In this document: one piece after another, positions 34,026 through 42,995 of the stretch | Numbering within the stretch: position 1 is the stretch's first letter | Layout of the letters: each line of letters opens with the position of its first letter | NCBI GenBank assembly: GCA_024398845.1 | Contig: JAKSIM010000019.1 | Location: 1-50,857, forward strand | Source of the DNA: Fibrobacter sp. | GTDB taxonomy: Bacteria; Fibrobacterota; Fibrobacteria; Fibrobacterales; Fibrobacteraceae | Reading direction: 5' to 3' | Length of the DNA: 50,857 nucleotides | Made by a program: the position numbers and the translations under genes | The notes under the pieces: generated by a model | Databases searched by the model: none | The model's input: the letters and a program-made list of their open reading frames with translations, nothing else | What the model was told of the DNA's origin: nothing

Positions 34026-34858
34026 TTTGCTTCCTCCCGATTCTTTTTTGTAAAACCAAGCGGGAACAACTGCACATTCAACTGGAACACAGTATCGTCA
34101 CCGGAACCCTCTTGAGACATGCGCAAAAGTTCGCTACGGAATTCCTTGATCTTTTCGCGAATCAAGGCAATATCGTTCATATTGAACGTCATGGTCACCG
34201 TACTAATATCACGAAGAGGCGGAGCATGGCGTTCCAAAGATTCCCCAGCCAATCGGATAGTTTCCTTTTGGAATGTACGCACAGCCTCGGAGCGCCAGTT
34301 GCCACCGGTACTCACAAAGGTGTCGTTCACCTTCCAGAAACCATCCCGATCCTTAGAAATCATGTTTAAATCATACAAAAGTTTGACGGCATTTTTTGCC
34401 TCTTCAACAGAAATTGCCGGCGTACAGCACTCCGCAAGGCCCTCATAGTCGTCTTTAAACTTGCTAATGCCAATAATAGAACGAATCGCATTGCAATACC
34501 AATGCCTATAGAATTCCAATTCCTTCTTGGCAAGACGCTTGAGGGGAATTCCCTTGAGCATCTGCATTTTCTCATAATGGTTCAGAGCTTCCGCATCAGT
34601 CTTGGCTCGGCCAAAGTAAACGAGTTCCGTCCAGTAGGCGGATTCCTTCTCGTTAAGTTCAAAGAACTCGGCCATGGGCTGCACAAGCGAAAGGGTCAGG
34701 TGGATCTTGCCCTGCGACACACGCAGAAGGTTACCCGGATCCGCACCGAGCTTCATCGCCATATAGCGCCAGGAAATGACAGACTTGCGCTTTTTGAAAT
34801 CATCAAAAGCGTCTCGAAGCCATTCCCTATAATCGGTATATTCGAAGATCGGTTCCAC
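34022..34858 (-). CDS. TIGR02147-family (Fibrobacter paralogous) putative regulator
   Basis: The 278-residue protein matches the second large Fibrobacter paralogous family, TIGR02147 (DUF4423-like). It starts IFEYTDYREWLRDAFDDFKK. A helix-turn-helix-like segment RYMAMKLGADPGNLLRVSQGK follows, then a ...NEKESAYWTELVYF motif and a second domain ending in FRSELLRMSQ. The family is thought to act in transcription control, often of adjacent surface protein genes. The start is a GTG with GGAAG about six bases before it. It overlaps the following lipoprotein gene by four bases. Confidence 0.82.
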   Translation of the reverse strand: MEPIFEYTDYREWLRDAFDDFKKRKSVISWRYMAMKLGADPGNLLRVSQGKIHLTLSLVQPMAEFFELNEKESAYWTELVYFGRAKTDAEALNHYEKMQMLKGIPLKRLAKKELEFYRHWYCNAIRSIIGISKFKDDYEGLAECCTPAISVEEAKNAVKLLYDLNMISKDRDGFWKVNDTFVSTGGNWRSEAVRTFQKETIRLAGESLERHAPPLRDISTVTMTFNMNDIALIREKIKEFRSELLRMSQEGSGDDTVFQLNVQLFPLGFTKKNREEAK

Positions 34859-34957
34859 GGTAAACTTCCTTATAATAAGTTAGGTATCAACAATTCGCCC
34901 AAGTCCTTATCATTTATAAAGATAAAAAGCGAATGCAAAAAAAAGTACACCTAACTA

Positions 34958-35338
34958 TCACAGTCCGTTGTGGAATTTTACAACGACTTTTTCGTCCGAA
35001 CCACAGGTCGAAGTCCACCCATATTCGGGCGCACCCGCAAGGCTATCATCTGCCAAAACACCTTTAAATTCAAGGTTTTCACCGCTTATACCGTACGAAA
35101 CCCGGTAATCCAAATTCTCTTTTTTAGACTGCAAAACAACCGATTCTCTCATCAACTGCGCGGTGATTTTAATCACACAGGCATCCTTGGACGGGTGCGC
35201 TTCGGCTTCTGGAGACAAGGCGTTCCAACTCAACTGAAGAGGTCTAAACTCGACTTCGGGGTCCGGTTTTGAAGCGCATGAACACAACATTGCGCTTGCA
35301 ACTAAAAATAAACCCCATATCAACTTTGTTCTAAGCAT
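34958..35338 (-). CDS. Small lipoprotein of unknown function
   Basis: The 126-residue product has a lipoprotein signal peptide (LVASAMLCSC; lipidated cysteine about residue 21). A beta-rich domain follows with two further cysteines. The frame extends upstream into the GGDEF gene, but the ATG at 35338 has TAGG before it and gives the signal peptide. It lies seven bases after the GGDEF stop, so the two form an operon. No family recognised. Confidence 0.65.
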   Translation of the reverse strand: MLRTKLIWGLFLVASAMLCSCASKPDPEVEFRPLQLSWNALSPEAEAHPSKDACVIKITAQLMRESVVLQSKKENLDYRVSYGISGENLEFKGVLADDSLAGAPEYGWTSTCGSDEKVVVKFHNGL

Positions 35339-35345
35339 TTTGTAC

Positions 35346-36671
35346 CTAGCGATGTTTGAACGTGGCGCTAACCACGCGGTTTCGTCCGCCCTGCTTGGCC
35401 GCATAAAGAGCCTTGTCAGCGCGTTCAAACAGCTTCTTCGGATCTTCGTTCGGTATCATTTCGGCAATACCAAAAGAACAGGTCACCTGCTGCTGCTTAA
35501 TGAGCGCCGTACCTTCAATGGCAACGCGGAGCTTTTCAGCAAGGAACTGCGCATTCTGGATCGGCGTATCACCGCAGAGAACCACGAATTCTTCGCCACC
35601 CCAGCGTACCAGCGCATCGGTATTACGGATTTTGCCCTGAATGAGCTTGGTAAGGTTCACAAGGACCTCGTCGCCCACGTTGTGGCCATAAGTATCGTTC
35701 ACTTCCTTAAAGTGGTCGATATCTAAAATCACAAACGAAACCGGGCTACCATTCTTGCTCAGGTTTTCCTGTTCACGCAACAAGATGCTACTGAAGCCCG
35801 CACGATTCAAGCAACCGGTAAGCGGATCTTCCTTGCTAGACTTTTCGTATTCGCTCTTCTCAATTTGCAGAGCTTCCAAGTTCTTTTCAAGTTCTTCCTG
35901 TTTCTTTCTTGCGGCAGCGCGTTCACGGCTGTAGTCAAAGAAGCGAATGACCAAAATGATAAGGAAGGTCACAAACCAAAGAGCCACAAGGATTGTCACC
36001 AAGTCCACCTTGGCAATCTTTTTACCCTTAAAGCAGAGGCCCTTGATTTCAAGCGTTCCGTAGCCCAGAGGAGCATTGGTACCCGTCTGGATTTCAATGA
36101 GCGGAATATTGGAAAGATCAACGCGAGCATTATGCACGTTGATTTCGTTCTGGGCAACCCACCAGCTCGCCACGCGGAATTCCTGAGGAACGAACACAGC
36201 CGGATAGGTTTCTTCGAGCGGGAAAAATTCGATTTCGTTGAACTTGAGCGAGGTTTCATCGTTTTCACGGTAGAACGTGGAATCGTAGGCACGCATGTAA
36301 AGACGCACGGTTCCTTCGCCACGCGGTTTAATCCACACAAAGATACTGTCGTAGTGGGAAAGGTCCTTACCGCGAATTTTACCATCGCCAAGGAAAATCT
36401 TTACGCCGGCATACGGGTAGGCATAACCTTCGCGCAATTCGTAGTCCACGATAATAGACGAGTCCGTACGGGCAAGTGCAATAGCGGATTCACCACCGTC
36501 AATGGAGTCCGACTGGGCTATAACGTAAGGGTAATCGGCGAGATTCAGGAACTCTATGTCATCAAGACCGTTTTGATACGCGAAAAGCGCTATGACTGTA
36601 GCAGCCAAAAGCCCAAAAATCAGGATGTTCATCCTGAACAGCGCATAGATTTTTTCCATCAAACGAGACAT
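35346..36671 (-). CDS. Membrane-bound diguanylate cyclase (GGDEF)
   Basis: The 441-residue protein has an N-terminal span (about residues 14-32). A periplasmic beta-rich domain of about 190 residues follows, resembling a carbohydrate-binding-like sensor. A second span (VTILVALWFVTFLIILVI), a coiled linker and a GGDEF domain complete it. The active site reads RWGGEEF (GGEEF), and VSFVILDIDHFKEVNDTYGH supplies the metal-binding Asp. A classical RxxD inhibitory site is not clear. It makes cyclic di-GMP in response to an extracytoplasmic signal. AGGGA precedes the start. Confidence 0.88.
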   Translation of the reverse strand: MSRLMEKIYALFRMNILIFGLLAATVIALFAYQNGLDDIEFLNLADYPYVIAQSDSIDGGESAIALARTDSSIIVDYELREGYAYPYAGVKIFLGDGKIRGKDLSHYDSIFVWIKPRGEGTVRLYMRAYDSTFYRENDETSLKFNEIEFFPLEETYPAVFVPQEFRVASWWVAQNEINVHNARVDLSNIPLIEIQTGTNAPLGYGTLEIKGLCFKGKKIAKVDLVTILVALWFVTFLIILVIRFFDYSRERAAARKKQEELEKNLEALQIEKSEYEKSSKEDPLTGCLNRAGFSSILLREQENLSKNGSPVSFVILDIDHFKEVNDTYGHNVGDEVLVNLTKLIQGKIRNTDALVRWGGEEFVVLCGDTPIQNAQFLAEKLRVAIEGTALIKQQQVTCSFGIAEMIPNEDPKKLFERADKALYAAKQGGRNRVVSATFKHR

Positions 36672-36723
36672 TTTCTGTTCCCTATTGAATATTCTACTAG
36701 AGAAAAATACAAAAAATGTGGGC

Positions 36724-37794
36724 TTAACGGCTCAGCCACCCCCCTAAACGGGCTATTATGGGCCTAATTATATTCGCAATTTCCTGATGCGAGAGTACAT
36801 TGGGGTGCCCAAGAAGTCCCGAATTTTCGGTTTGGATATCCTTGTATTCCACATCGCGGAACCCCGCGGCTATTTGAGCGTCATAAATTTCCTGAATCGT
36901 GGGAGTCAAGTCGTCGTTCGGCCAAACTTTAGTCGAAAGAAGCAGGAATTTCACCCCCGGATGCGCTTCGCGAAGTTTATCCAAAAAACGGGCATAGGCA
37001 GCTTTGAAAATTTCCTTATCCGCATAGGGAGGTTCACCCTGGAAATCGTTAATCCCCACAAATACGACAATCACTTGCGGATGGAACTGTTCCGCATTCC
37101 ACAATGCAGGATTTTCGCTTGTCGCGGCGGAACCAGCTACGGTATAGTTATAGAGCTTAGCAAGATTCCAGCCCGGGGCAATATTAGCGTAGTTGCGGAC
37201 CAGACCACGACCACTTACGGCGTTTATCTGGAAATCGGCCTTAAAGCCATCGGCCAATACAAAAGCATAGCTCTTGGACGCGTCCGTTTTTTCGAATTCC
37301 ATTTCGGCAGGGTCGGTATCCGAGCCCTCGTTACCAAAGCCAACCGTATAGGAATCTCCAATAAATTCAACTTTACGATTGGACGGCAGCGGTTTTGCGC
37401 CAAAGGCTCCGGTGGCATCTAGCCCTACAGAATGAAGACAAACTTCGCCCGGATTATTTTCGCTAATCTTGATTAAACGATATAAATGGTTTTTGCCATC
37501 GCTTGCAGCGCCAAGTTTTTTGGTAGCGCGTCCACTCGTCTGGAAATAAGTAACCGGTTTGCCATCTAAATCAAACCGCCAGCGGGAGTAGCCTTCCAAA
37601 TCAAAGGTTACAAACTTTGCATTTGCACTGAATTGAACGTTCACATTAGGAGCGCTCGCGCAAGAACCTTCTGCACGATGTTCCCAGCGTCCAGAAAACA
37701 AAAGTTTGTCTAGCATAGAGGACTTCATTGAACCACCTCCAAAAGAACTCGCCGCAAAAGCGAGCATAGCCAATACACACACACATTTTTTCAT
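36724..37794 (-). CDS. SGNH/GDSL esterase, CE2-like acetylxylan esterase
   Basis: The 356-residue product has a signal peptide (VLAMLAFAASSFGG). An N-terminal beta-sandwich (about residues 30-130) and an SGNH hydrolase domain follow. The catalytic serine is in VEFIGDSYTVG, block III is GINDF, and the C-terminal His lies in GHPNVLSHQEIA. This two-domain order is that of family CE2 carbohydrate esterases, which deacetylate plant polysaccharides. A longer frame to 37839 exists. The ATG at 37794 lies six bases after TATATT on the minus strand, which points to a leaderless message. Confidence 0.83.
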   Translation of the reverse strand: MKKCVCVLAMLAFAASSFGGGSMKSSMLDKLLFSGRWEHRAEGSCASAPNVNVQFSANAKFVTFDLEGYSRWRFDLDGKPVTYFQTSGRATKKLGAASDGKNHLYRLIKISENNPGEVCLHSVGLDATGAFGAKPLPSNRKVEFIGDSYTVGFGNEGSDTDPAEMEFEKTDASKSYAFVLADGFKADFQINAVSGRGLVRNYANIAPGWNLAKLYNYTVAGSAATSENPALWNAEQFHPQVIVVFVGINDFQGEPPYADKEIFKAAYARFLDKLREAHPGVKFLLLSTKVWPNDDLTPTIQEIYDAQIAAGFRDVEYKDIQTENSGLLGHPNVLSHQEIANIIRPIIARLGGWLSR

Positions 37795-37800
37795 GCGCAC

Positions 37801-37812
37801 AATATATATATT
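37801..37812. promoter_or_regulatory. Overlapping divergent -10 elements
   Basis: AATATATATATT contains TATATT reading right (37807-37812, seven bases before ATG 37820) and TATATT reading left (37806-37801, six bases before ATG 37794). GCGCA/TGCGC arms flank it. The two -10 hexamers are back to back, so both promoters cannot easily be open at once. Confidence 0.5.
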
Positions 37813-37819
37813 CTTAGGT

Positions 37820-38299
37820 ATGCGCAACCACTTTAGCAAAGTAAAAATTGCTTTATTGCTCTACAGTCTAATCCTTGGGGCAGCTATTTGTGACGCCGGT
37901 CAAACGTCCGGTAAAACTTCTGTTACAACGGCAAAGCCATCAGAGGCTCAGGAACCGGGATCCGAGGGCGACACGCTGACCGTAGAAGACAAGCGCATGG
38001 CGTACCTCATCTATAAATTGCTCGACAAAAATGGAAACATTATTGGAGCCAACCTCGAACGAGGCGCAAAGCTTTTTTACCAAAACTGCAGGCCCTGCCA
38101 CGGCGAAGATGGACGGCGCATAGATTTCAACCCTATGGGCAATCCTGAATATATTGGCACCCGCGCACGTCTGGACTTACCCACATTTTGGCATCAAATG
38201 AACTTTGGCGACGAAGAACGCAATATGGAAGCATACATCGACGAAATCTCCATCGACGAAATGCGCGACATTGCAGCTTACGCACAAACTCTGCCGTAA
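37820..38299 (+). CDS. Secreted mono-haem c-type cytochrome
   Basis: The 159-residue product has a signal peptide (IALLLYSLILGAAICDA). A low-complexity linker and a cytochrome c domain follow, with the haem motif CRPCH (Cys90, Cys93, His94) in FYQNCRPCHGEDGRR. The C-terminal helix EISIDEMRDIAAYAQTL is typical of the cytochrome CBB3/class I fold. A methionine in the last third (for example in ERNMEAYID) may be the sixth ligand. It would carry electrons in the periplasm. The ATG at 37820 is chosen over an upstream one at 37706, which lies inside the esterase gene. Confidence 0.82.
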   Translation: MRNHFSKVKIALLLYSLILGAAICDAGQTSGKTSVTTAKPSEAQEPGSEGDTLTVEDKRMAYLIYKLLDKNGNIIGANLERGAKLFYQNCRPCHGEDGRRIDFNPMGNPEYIGTRARLDLPTFWHQMNFGDEERNMEAYIDEISIDEMRDIAAYAQTLP

Positions 38300-38301
38300 A
38301 A

Positions 38302-40197
38302 CTAGATTGTCTTTTTGTGGAGCAGCTTCACTTCTTGAATAAACGAGAGGGCCAAAGTATAATTGGCTTCGGCGCCAAACTCCTGTATTTCAATATTGAA
38401 TGGAGCACGACTCAAATGCAGGGAATGCACAAAGAACGTCAATTCGCGTTCCTTGTCGGTACGTTTGGCCGGATCCTTGACCTTGGCAGAAAGTAGCGTT
38501 CCCGTCGTTTTCACATAGCGAAGCACCTTAACCAAGTCAAACGTGTCCAGTTTTTGATACAAATTACCATATTTGGTCGTACTGAGAGCCGACTGTATGG
38601 TAGATTCATCAACCTCGTCCTTGAGGTCATAATCCACAGTGGATGCCCCCGGCCAATTTACATTAAATTCCTTACGCCATTCATCCACAGAGGCAGGTTT
38701 TCTATTTTCGGTAGACTTATCCACGTTCGGGTTGAAACCAAAGTTTTCAAGGATTTCAAAAGCATGCCGCTCCATCTCTTGCTTCAGCACAAATCCGTAA
38801 CCAGGAATATATTCTTCGGTGCATTCCATAAAATGGCCGAACTTGGACAATTCCTGCAAAATGTTCTGGTCGTCAATTTTTAGCAGACGAACGGTTCGAA
38901 CGCGGGCTCCATAGAAGGCGGCATTCCATTCGTCCAACGTGGAAGCCACATTGGGGGGCGGGTTAATCCAGTTGCGGAAATGTTCAATTTCGGATTCCGG
39001 GAAGGCGCTTTTGAGACCTGCCACATACGATTCTTTGTTTAAATTAAAGCAAAGGTAGGTTTCATCGTTTTTTACTTGGGCAAGGCAAGCGAGCATAAAC
39101 AACACTCGCGGAGACGTGCCTGTCGTGGCAATCAAATCAAAGTTCGGGAGCGATGATACCGAGGATTCAGGCAAAGGCATTATGCCAGAAAGCACCCATT
39201 CCTTGCCCGCTTCGGTCAAAACCACGGCAGTTATCTTTTCGAGTTTCTTATCACCGTTCGTCTGGAAACCCACCAAACCCATCAACCAAAGTTCACGCAA
39301 AGGACGCGGCAGGTATTCCCAAGCTAACGGTTTGCTGGAATCCTGAAGGCGGAAGGTCGGGTCCATAACCCAGAACAGGAAGGCGGCATCAGTAACGGAA
39401 AGTCCGTTCACCAAGCAACGAAGCAAGCGCTTGCAATGATTAACGTCACCGCGGAAACGAGCCTTGATCCACCAGTTCAGAACATCCTGATGTAAGCGGA
39501 AGCCGTTCTTGCGCAAAAATTCCATAGAAGATTCAGACGGGTACAACGTCGCATCGTCTTGTTCCAGCCAAGCGTTTTGCGTAAGGAAACTAAAAATAAA
39601 GGCGATTTCGTGTTCAGAAGCATTTTCCGAAAGCTTTTTTACCGAAGTAAAAGCATCCGTACAAAGTTGGCGACTGCGACGGTGAAGCGTTCCATTGGAA
39701 TTTATATGAAGTTCACCCTTTTTGGCCAAAGCGAGCGTATAGCAGATATGGAAATCCAAAAGGTTTCCATAGCTCTGGTTCGTCTTTGCAAGATCCACTT
39801 CCACTTCACTGGGAATATCAAAACATCCCACAAAATCCTTAAAGCCAAGGTACACCGCTGTTGAGGGTGTTTGGGAACGCCAAAGCAAAAATTCACGACA
39901 CATCGAAAGCAAGAACGCCTGCAAATCGTTGTTCTTGCTGACCGGAACAGTCAGTCGAAGTTCGTTAAAAGAAAGACCTCGACCGGCGCTATGATAAATA
40001 AGATTTATACAACGACGTTGCCATGTTTCCATTTTCGAAAACAAAGTCAACACACGTTCTTTGGCACTATAAAAATCCTGAACTTCAGCCTGAATCAGGG
40101 CGTTGTTCAACAAGCCCTTTTTTCCATAAGCACGAGCATGCACATCCCTCAGCATGCTCTTTGACATACCCTCAAAAAATTCGCGCAAATCTAACAT
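38302..40197 (-). CDS. Large protein of unknown function, remotely like helicase-associated N-terminal domains
   Basis: The 631-residue protein has no signal peptide, membrane span or nucleotide-binding motif. The first 110 residues (REFFEGMSKSMLRDVHARAY and KMETWQRRCINLIYHSAGRG) have the feel of winged-helix repeats seen at the N-terminus of XPB/Ssl2-like helicase proteins, but this is weak. The middle has several helix-rich repeats, and the end (KLDTFDLVKVLRYVKTTGTL) recalls WYL-like folds. The ATG at 40197 has AGGA seven bases before it; an upstream ATG at 40224 is less likely. It follows the DinG-type gene by 55 bases and may be co-transcribed. Confidence 0.6.
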   Translation of the reverse strand: MLDLREFFEGMSKSMLRDVHARAYGKKGLLNNALIQAEVQDFYSAKERVLTLFSKMETWQRRCINLIYHSAGRGLSFNELRLTVPVSKNNDLQAFLLSMCREFLLWRSQTPSTAVYLGFKDFVGCFDIPSEVEVDLAKTNQSYGNLLDFHICYTLALAKKGELHINSNGTLHRRSRQLCTDAFTSVKKLSENASEHEIAFIFSFLTQNAWLEQDDATLYPSESSMEFLRKNGFRLHQDVLNWWIKARFRGDVNHCKRLLRCLVNGLSVTDAAFLFWVMDPTFRLQDSSKPLAWEYLPRPLRELWLMGLVGFQTNGDKKLEKITAVVLTEAGKEWVLSGIMPLPESSVSSLPNFDLIATTGTSPRVLFMLACLAQVKNDETYLCFNLNKESYVAGLKSAFPESEIEHFRNWINPPPNVASTLDEWNAAFYGARVRTVRLLKIDDQNILQELSKFGHFMECTEEYIPGYGFVLKQEMERHAFEILENFGFNPNVDKSTENRKPASVDEWRKEFNVNWPGASTVDYDLKDEVDESTIQSALSTTKYGNLYQKLDTFDLVKVLRYVKTTGTLLSAKVKDPAKRTDKERELTFFVHSLHLSRAPFNIEIQEFGAEANYTLALSFIQEVKLLHKKTI

Positions 40198-40252
40198 CTT
40201 ACAATCCTTGAATAGGGGCTGCAAGATAGAAAAAAAAACGCGTTATGGCAAT

Positions 40253-42979
40253 TTAGCGTAAGAAACGCTTGATGTCATTTACAGAATTGGCCTGCCAGTG
40301 CTTGAATTTCCAAATGCGGGAGAACGACTTCCCGTAGGATTCCAACACCACACGGTTGTCGAGGATAAGGACCTTGCCCGAGTCCTCTTCACCGCGAATA
40401 AGACGTCCAATGCCCTGCCTGAGTTCCATGTAGGCTTCAGGCACAAAGAACTCCTTGAACGCATTTTCGCCCTTCTCCTTGATATCGGCAGCAAGACCCG
40501 CCACCAGCGGATCCGCCGGATTGGGGAACGGGAGTTTGGTAATAACCAAAAGTTTTAACGCATCGCCCGGAAGGTCCACGCCTTCCCAAAGGCTCTGGCA
40601 GCCCAGCAGGCAGGCACCTCTGGACTGACGGAACATAGAAACAAGACCATCAATAGCGCCATCCACATGTTGGCACAAAAGCAATTTACCCTTTGCCGCA
40701 AATGCAGGAGCCAAGGCTTCCTGAGCCTTCATCATCATGGCTACACTCGTGAACAAGACAAGCGTATTCTCTTCCACATCGGGAAGGATGTTCACCAAGC
40801 ATTCGTTAAGGGCAGAGCCGAATTCCGGCACAGTCGGCTTGGGCAAATAGCGGGTCACCAAAACGGACCTGCGAGTATCAGCAGAGACTTCCTCATTGTA
40901 CACGCGCAAGAACGGGCGCTTGGCCGCAATCAAGGTATCCATGCCCATTTTTTTAACAAAGTAATTGAGGTCACCCTGCACAGCAAGCGTTGCCGAAGTA
41001 AATGTTGCCGATTTTACCCACGGGTAGAACTTTTCTTTCCACATTTTTCCGCTATAAAGCGGATAAGCGTTCATCTTGAGCGTATGCGGGTTAAACGGTT
41101 CTTCGAGGTAGAACACCCAATCGTTACGGCCAGCTTTGACGGTAAATTCAAAGTCCGCAATAAAGCGAGAGAGTTCCTCCATGCAACCGTACGCATCCTT
41201 CACAAGATTACGGTTGGCTTCGTAGCAGGCCAAGGCCGCAAAAAGCTTTTCGGCTCTTGCCCGAGCCTGTTCAAATTGGTCAAATACACCCTTGGGGTCT
41301 ACTTCATATTCGGCAAGAATACCGTTTGTATAAATGCAGCCGCTTTTGCCGTTCTTTTGCTTGGACACCTTTTTACCAATCTTCATAAAGAAGCGGTGCA
41401 AGGCCTTTTCGGTTTCGTTCAAGTCAAAAATAAGTTGTTCGCACTCTTCCTTGTGGGCGGTATCGTCCGGAGCAAGGAAACGTTCCATTTCGGCAATAAG
41501 ACCATCGCGATTGCCACGGGACGGCACAAGCTTTTTGGCGACATTCCTAAAGCTAAAGAAAGATACCGTACGGCCAAGAGCTTGATTGCTGAATTCAGGC
41601 AGGCGATGAGCTTCATCGAATACAATGTGCTCATAAGCCGGAAGCAGAGCAAAGTCAAGATTCAAATCGGCGAGGAACAACGAGTGGTTCACCAAAATCA
41701 AGTTTGCACTCATGGCGCGGCGCTTAGCACAAAGGGCAGGGCATTTTGCATAATGCGGGCAGCTTTCGCCCTGGCACGAAGCAGCGTTACTCGAAAGTTT
41801 AGACCACAAAACACGATTGCGGGAATGGCTAAACGAATTGCATTCGTTAATATCGCCACTCTTTGTAGAAAGCACCCACGGCATAAGAGCCATAAACGAG
41901 TCGCGTTCTTCGGGCAGCAGCAACATGGACGGAGATTTCAAAACGTCTTCGAACTTGCGCAAGCAAAGATAGTTATCGCGCCCCTTCAAAAGGGCTGGCT
42001 TCAAAAATCCGTTGTAAATGGCCGCAACCTGCGGAATATCTTGATTCCAAAGCTGATCTTGCAGGGCGCGAGTCGCCGTACTAACGACCACGCGTTCGCC
42101 CGTCACCGCCTTGTTGGCAGCCGACACAAGGTAAGCAAGCGTTTTACCGGAACCGGTAGGAGCTTCCATTACGCACAAGCCACCCTTATGCATGTTACGT
42201 TCCACAACATTTGCAAAATCTTGCTGGGTAGTGCGAGGCTTGTACCCTTCCATACTCAACGAAAGCAGGCCACCTTCCTTAAAGAACTCGCTCACGCGCG
42301 GAGCTGGAGTTTTGGGAAGTGCCTCCGGGTTTACATCCACTTCGGGAAGAACATATTTTGCCGGCGGCAAAACAGAATCGGCAGCGACTTCGCCAAACAG
42401 GCCCTTCATTTCGGAGTCTGCAGCCACACGGGTCAAAGCCTCTACAAGCCACGGATCCATTGCACAAATCTTTTCGTAGGCCAGCACAAAAAGCTTACCG
42501 CAGGCTTCGGCATCGGGCAAAGCGCGATGCGCACGGCTGCGTTCAATATCCAGAGCCTGAACCAGAGTTTCAAGACGGTGGTTGGCCACATCCTGGTAGG
42601 CAATTCTCGAGAACGTCAAGGAATCCCAAAACACATGATCGTCATAAGCAACGCCGACCTTCGCAAGCGTCTGCTTTAGGAACTTTGAATCAAACGCCGC
42701 ATTATGGGCGACAAGCGGAAGGTCACCTATAAAGGAACAAATCTTTCCCGCAACCGAAGCAAAGTCTTCTGCAGAAGCGATGTCAGCTTCCTTAATTCCC
42801 GTTAAGGATTCAATAAACGGACGAAGAGCCGCCGTCACAGGTTTCACCAAATAATCAACGGAATCCGTCGGCTTGCCGTTTTCAAAACGGACCAACGCGA
42901 CTTCAATGATTTCGTCCTTTTCAAAATCAAGGCCGGTCGTTTCTAAATCAACCGCCACAAAAGCAGGCATTTTCTTCAT
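40253..42979 (-). CDS. DinG/XPD-type helicase with N-terminal DEDDh exonuclease
   Basis: The 908-residue protein joins two enzymes. An N-terminal DnaQ-like 3'-5' exonuclease (VAVDLETTGL, AHNAAFDSKFL, HRALPDAEAC) covers about residues 1-170. A superfamily 2 helicase follows with Walker A EAPTGSGKT, DEAH box FDEAHRLPEFS, an iron-sulphur-type cysteine set (CQGESCPHYAKCPALC) and motif VI RQGIGRLIRG. The layout matches DinG of Firmicutes. It unwinds or degrades DNA or RNA structures during repair. The second ATG (42979) is preferred because GAGGA lies six bases before it; the first is directly against GAGGA. Confidence 0.88.
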   Translation of the reverse strand: MKKMPAFVAVDLETTGLDFEKDEIIEVALVRFENGKPTDSVDYLVKPVTAALRPFIESLTGIKEADIASAEDFASVAGKICSFIGDLPLVAHNAAFDSKFLKQTLAKVGVAYDDHVFWDSLTFSRIAYQDVANHRLETLVQALDIERSRAHRALPDAEACGKLFVLAYEKICAMDPWLVEALTRVAADSEMKGLFGEVAADSVLPPAKYVLPEVDVNPEALPKTPAPRVSEFFKEGGLLSLSMEGYKPRTTQQDFANVVERNMHKGGLCVMEAPTGSGKTLAYLVSAANKAVTGERVVVSTATRALQDQLWNQDIPQVAAIYNGFLKPALLKGRDNYLCLRKFEDVLKSPSMLLLPEERDSFMALMPWVLSTKSGDINECNSFSHSRNRVLWSKLSSNAASCQGESCPHYAKCPALCAKRRAMSANLILVNHSLFLADLNLDFALLPAYEHIVFDEAHRLPEFSNQALGRTVSFFSFRNVAKKLVPSRGNRDGLIAEMERFLAPDDTAHKEECEQLIFDLNETEKALHRFFMKIGKKVSKQKNGKSGCIYTNGILAEYEVDPKGVFDQFEQARARAEKLFAALACYEANRNLVKDAYGCMEELSRFIADFEFTVKAGRNDWVFYLEEPFNPHTLKMNAYPLYSGKMWKEKFYPWVKSATFTSATLAVQGDLNYFVKKMGMDTLIAAKRPFLRVYNEEVSADTRRSVLVTRYLPKPTVPEFGSALNECLVNILPDVEENTLVLFTSVAMMMKAQEALAPAFAAKGKLLLCQHVDGAIDGLVSMFRQSRGACLLGCQSLWEGVDLPGDALKLLVITKLPFPNPADPLVAGLAADIKEKGENAFKEFFVPEAYMELRQGIGRLIRGEEDSGKVLILDNRVVLESYGKSFSRIWKFKHWQANSVNDIKRFLR

Positions 42980-42995
42980 TCTCATTCCTCATCAA

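Noticed and set aside
40667..42679. 670-codon plus-strand frame opposite the helicase
   Set aside because: The minus strand encodes an unmistakable exonuclease-helicase with all motifs.
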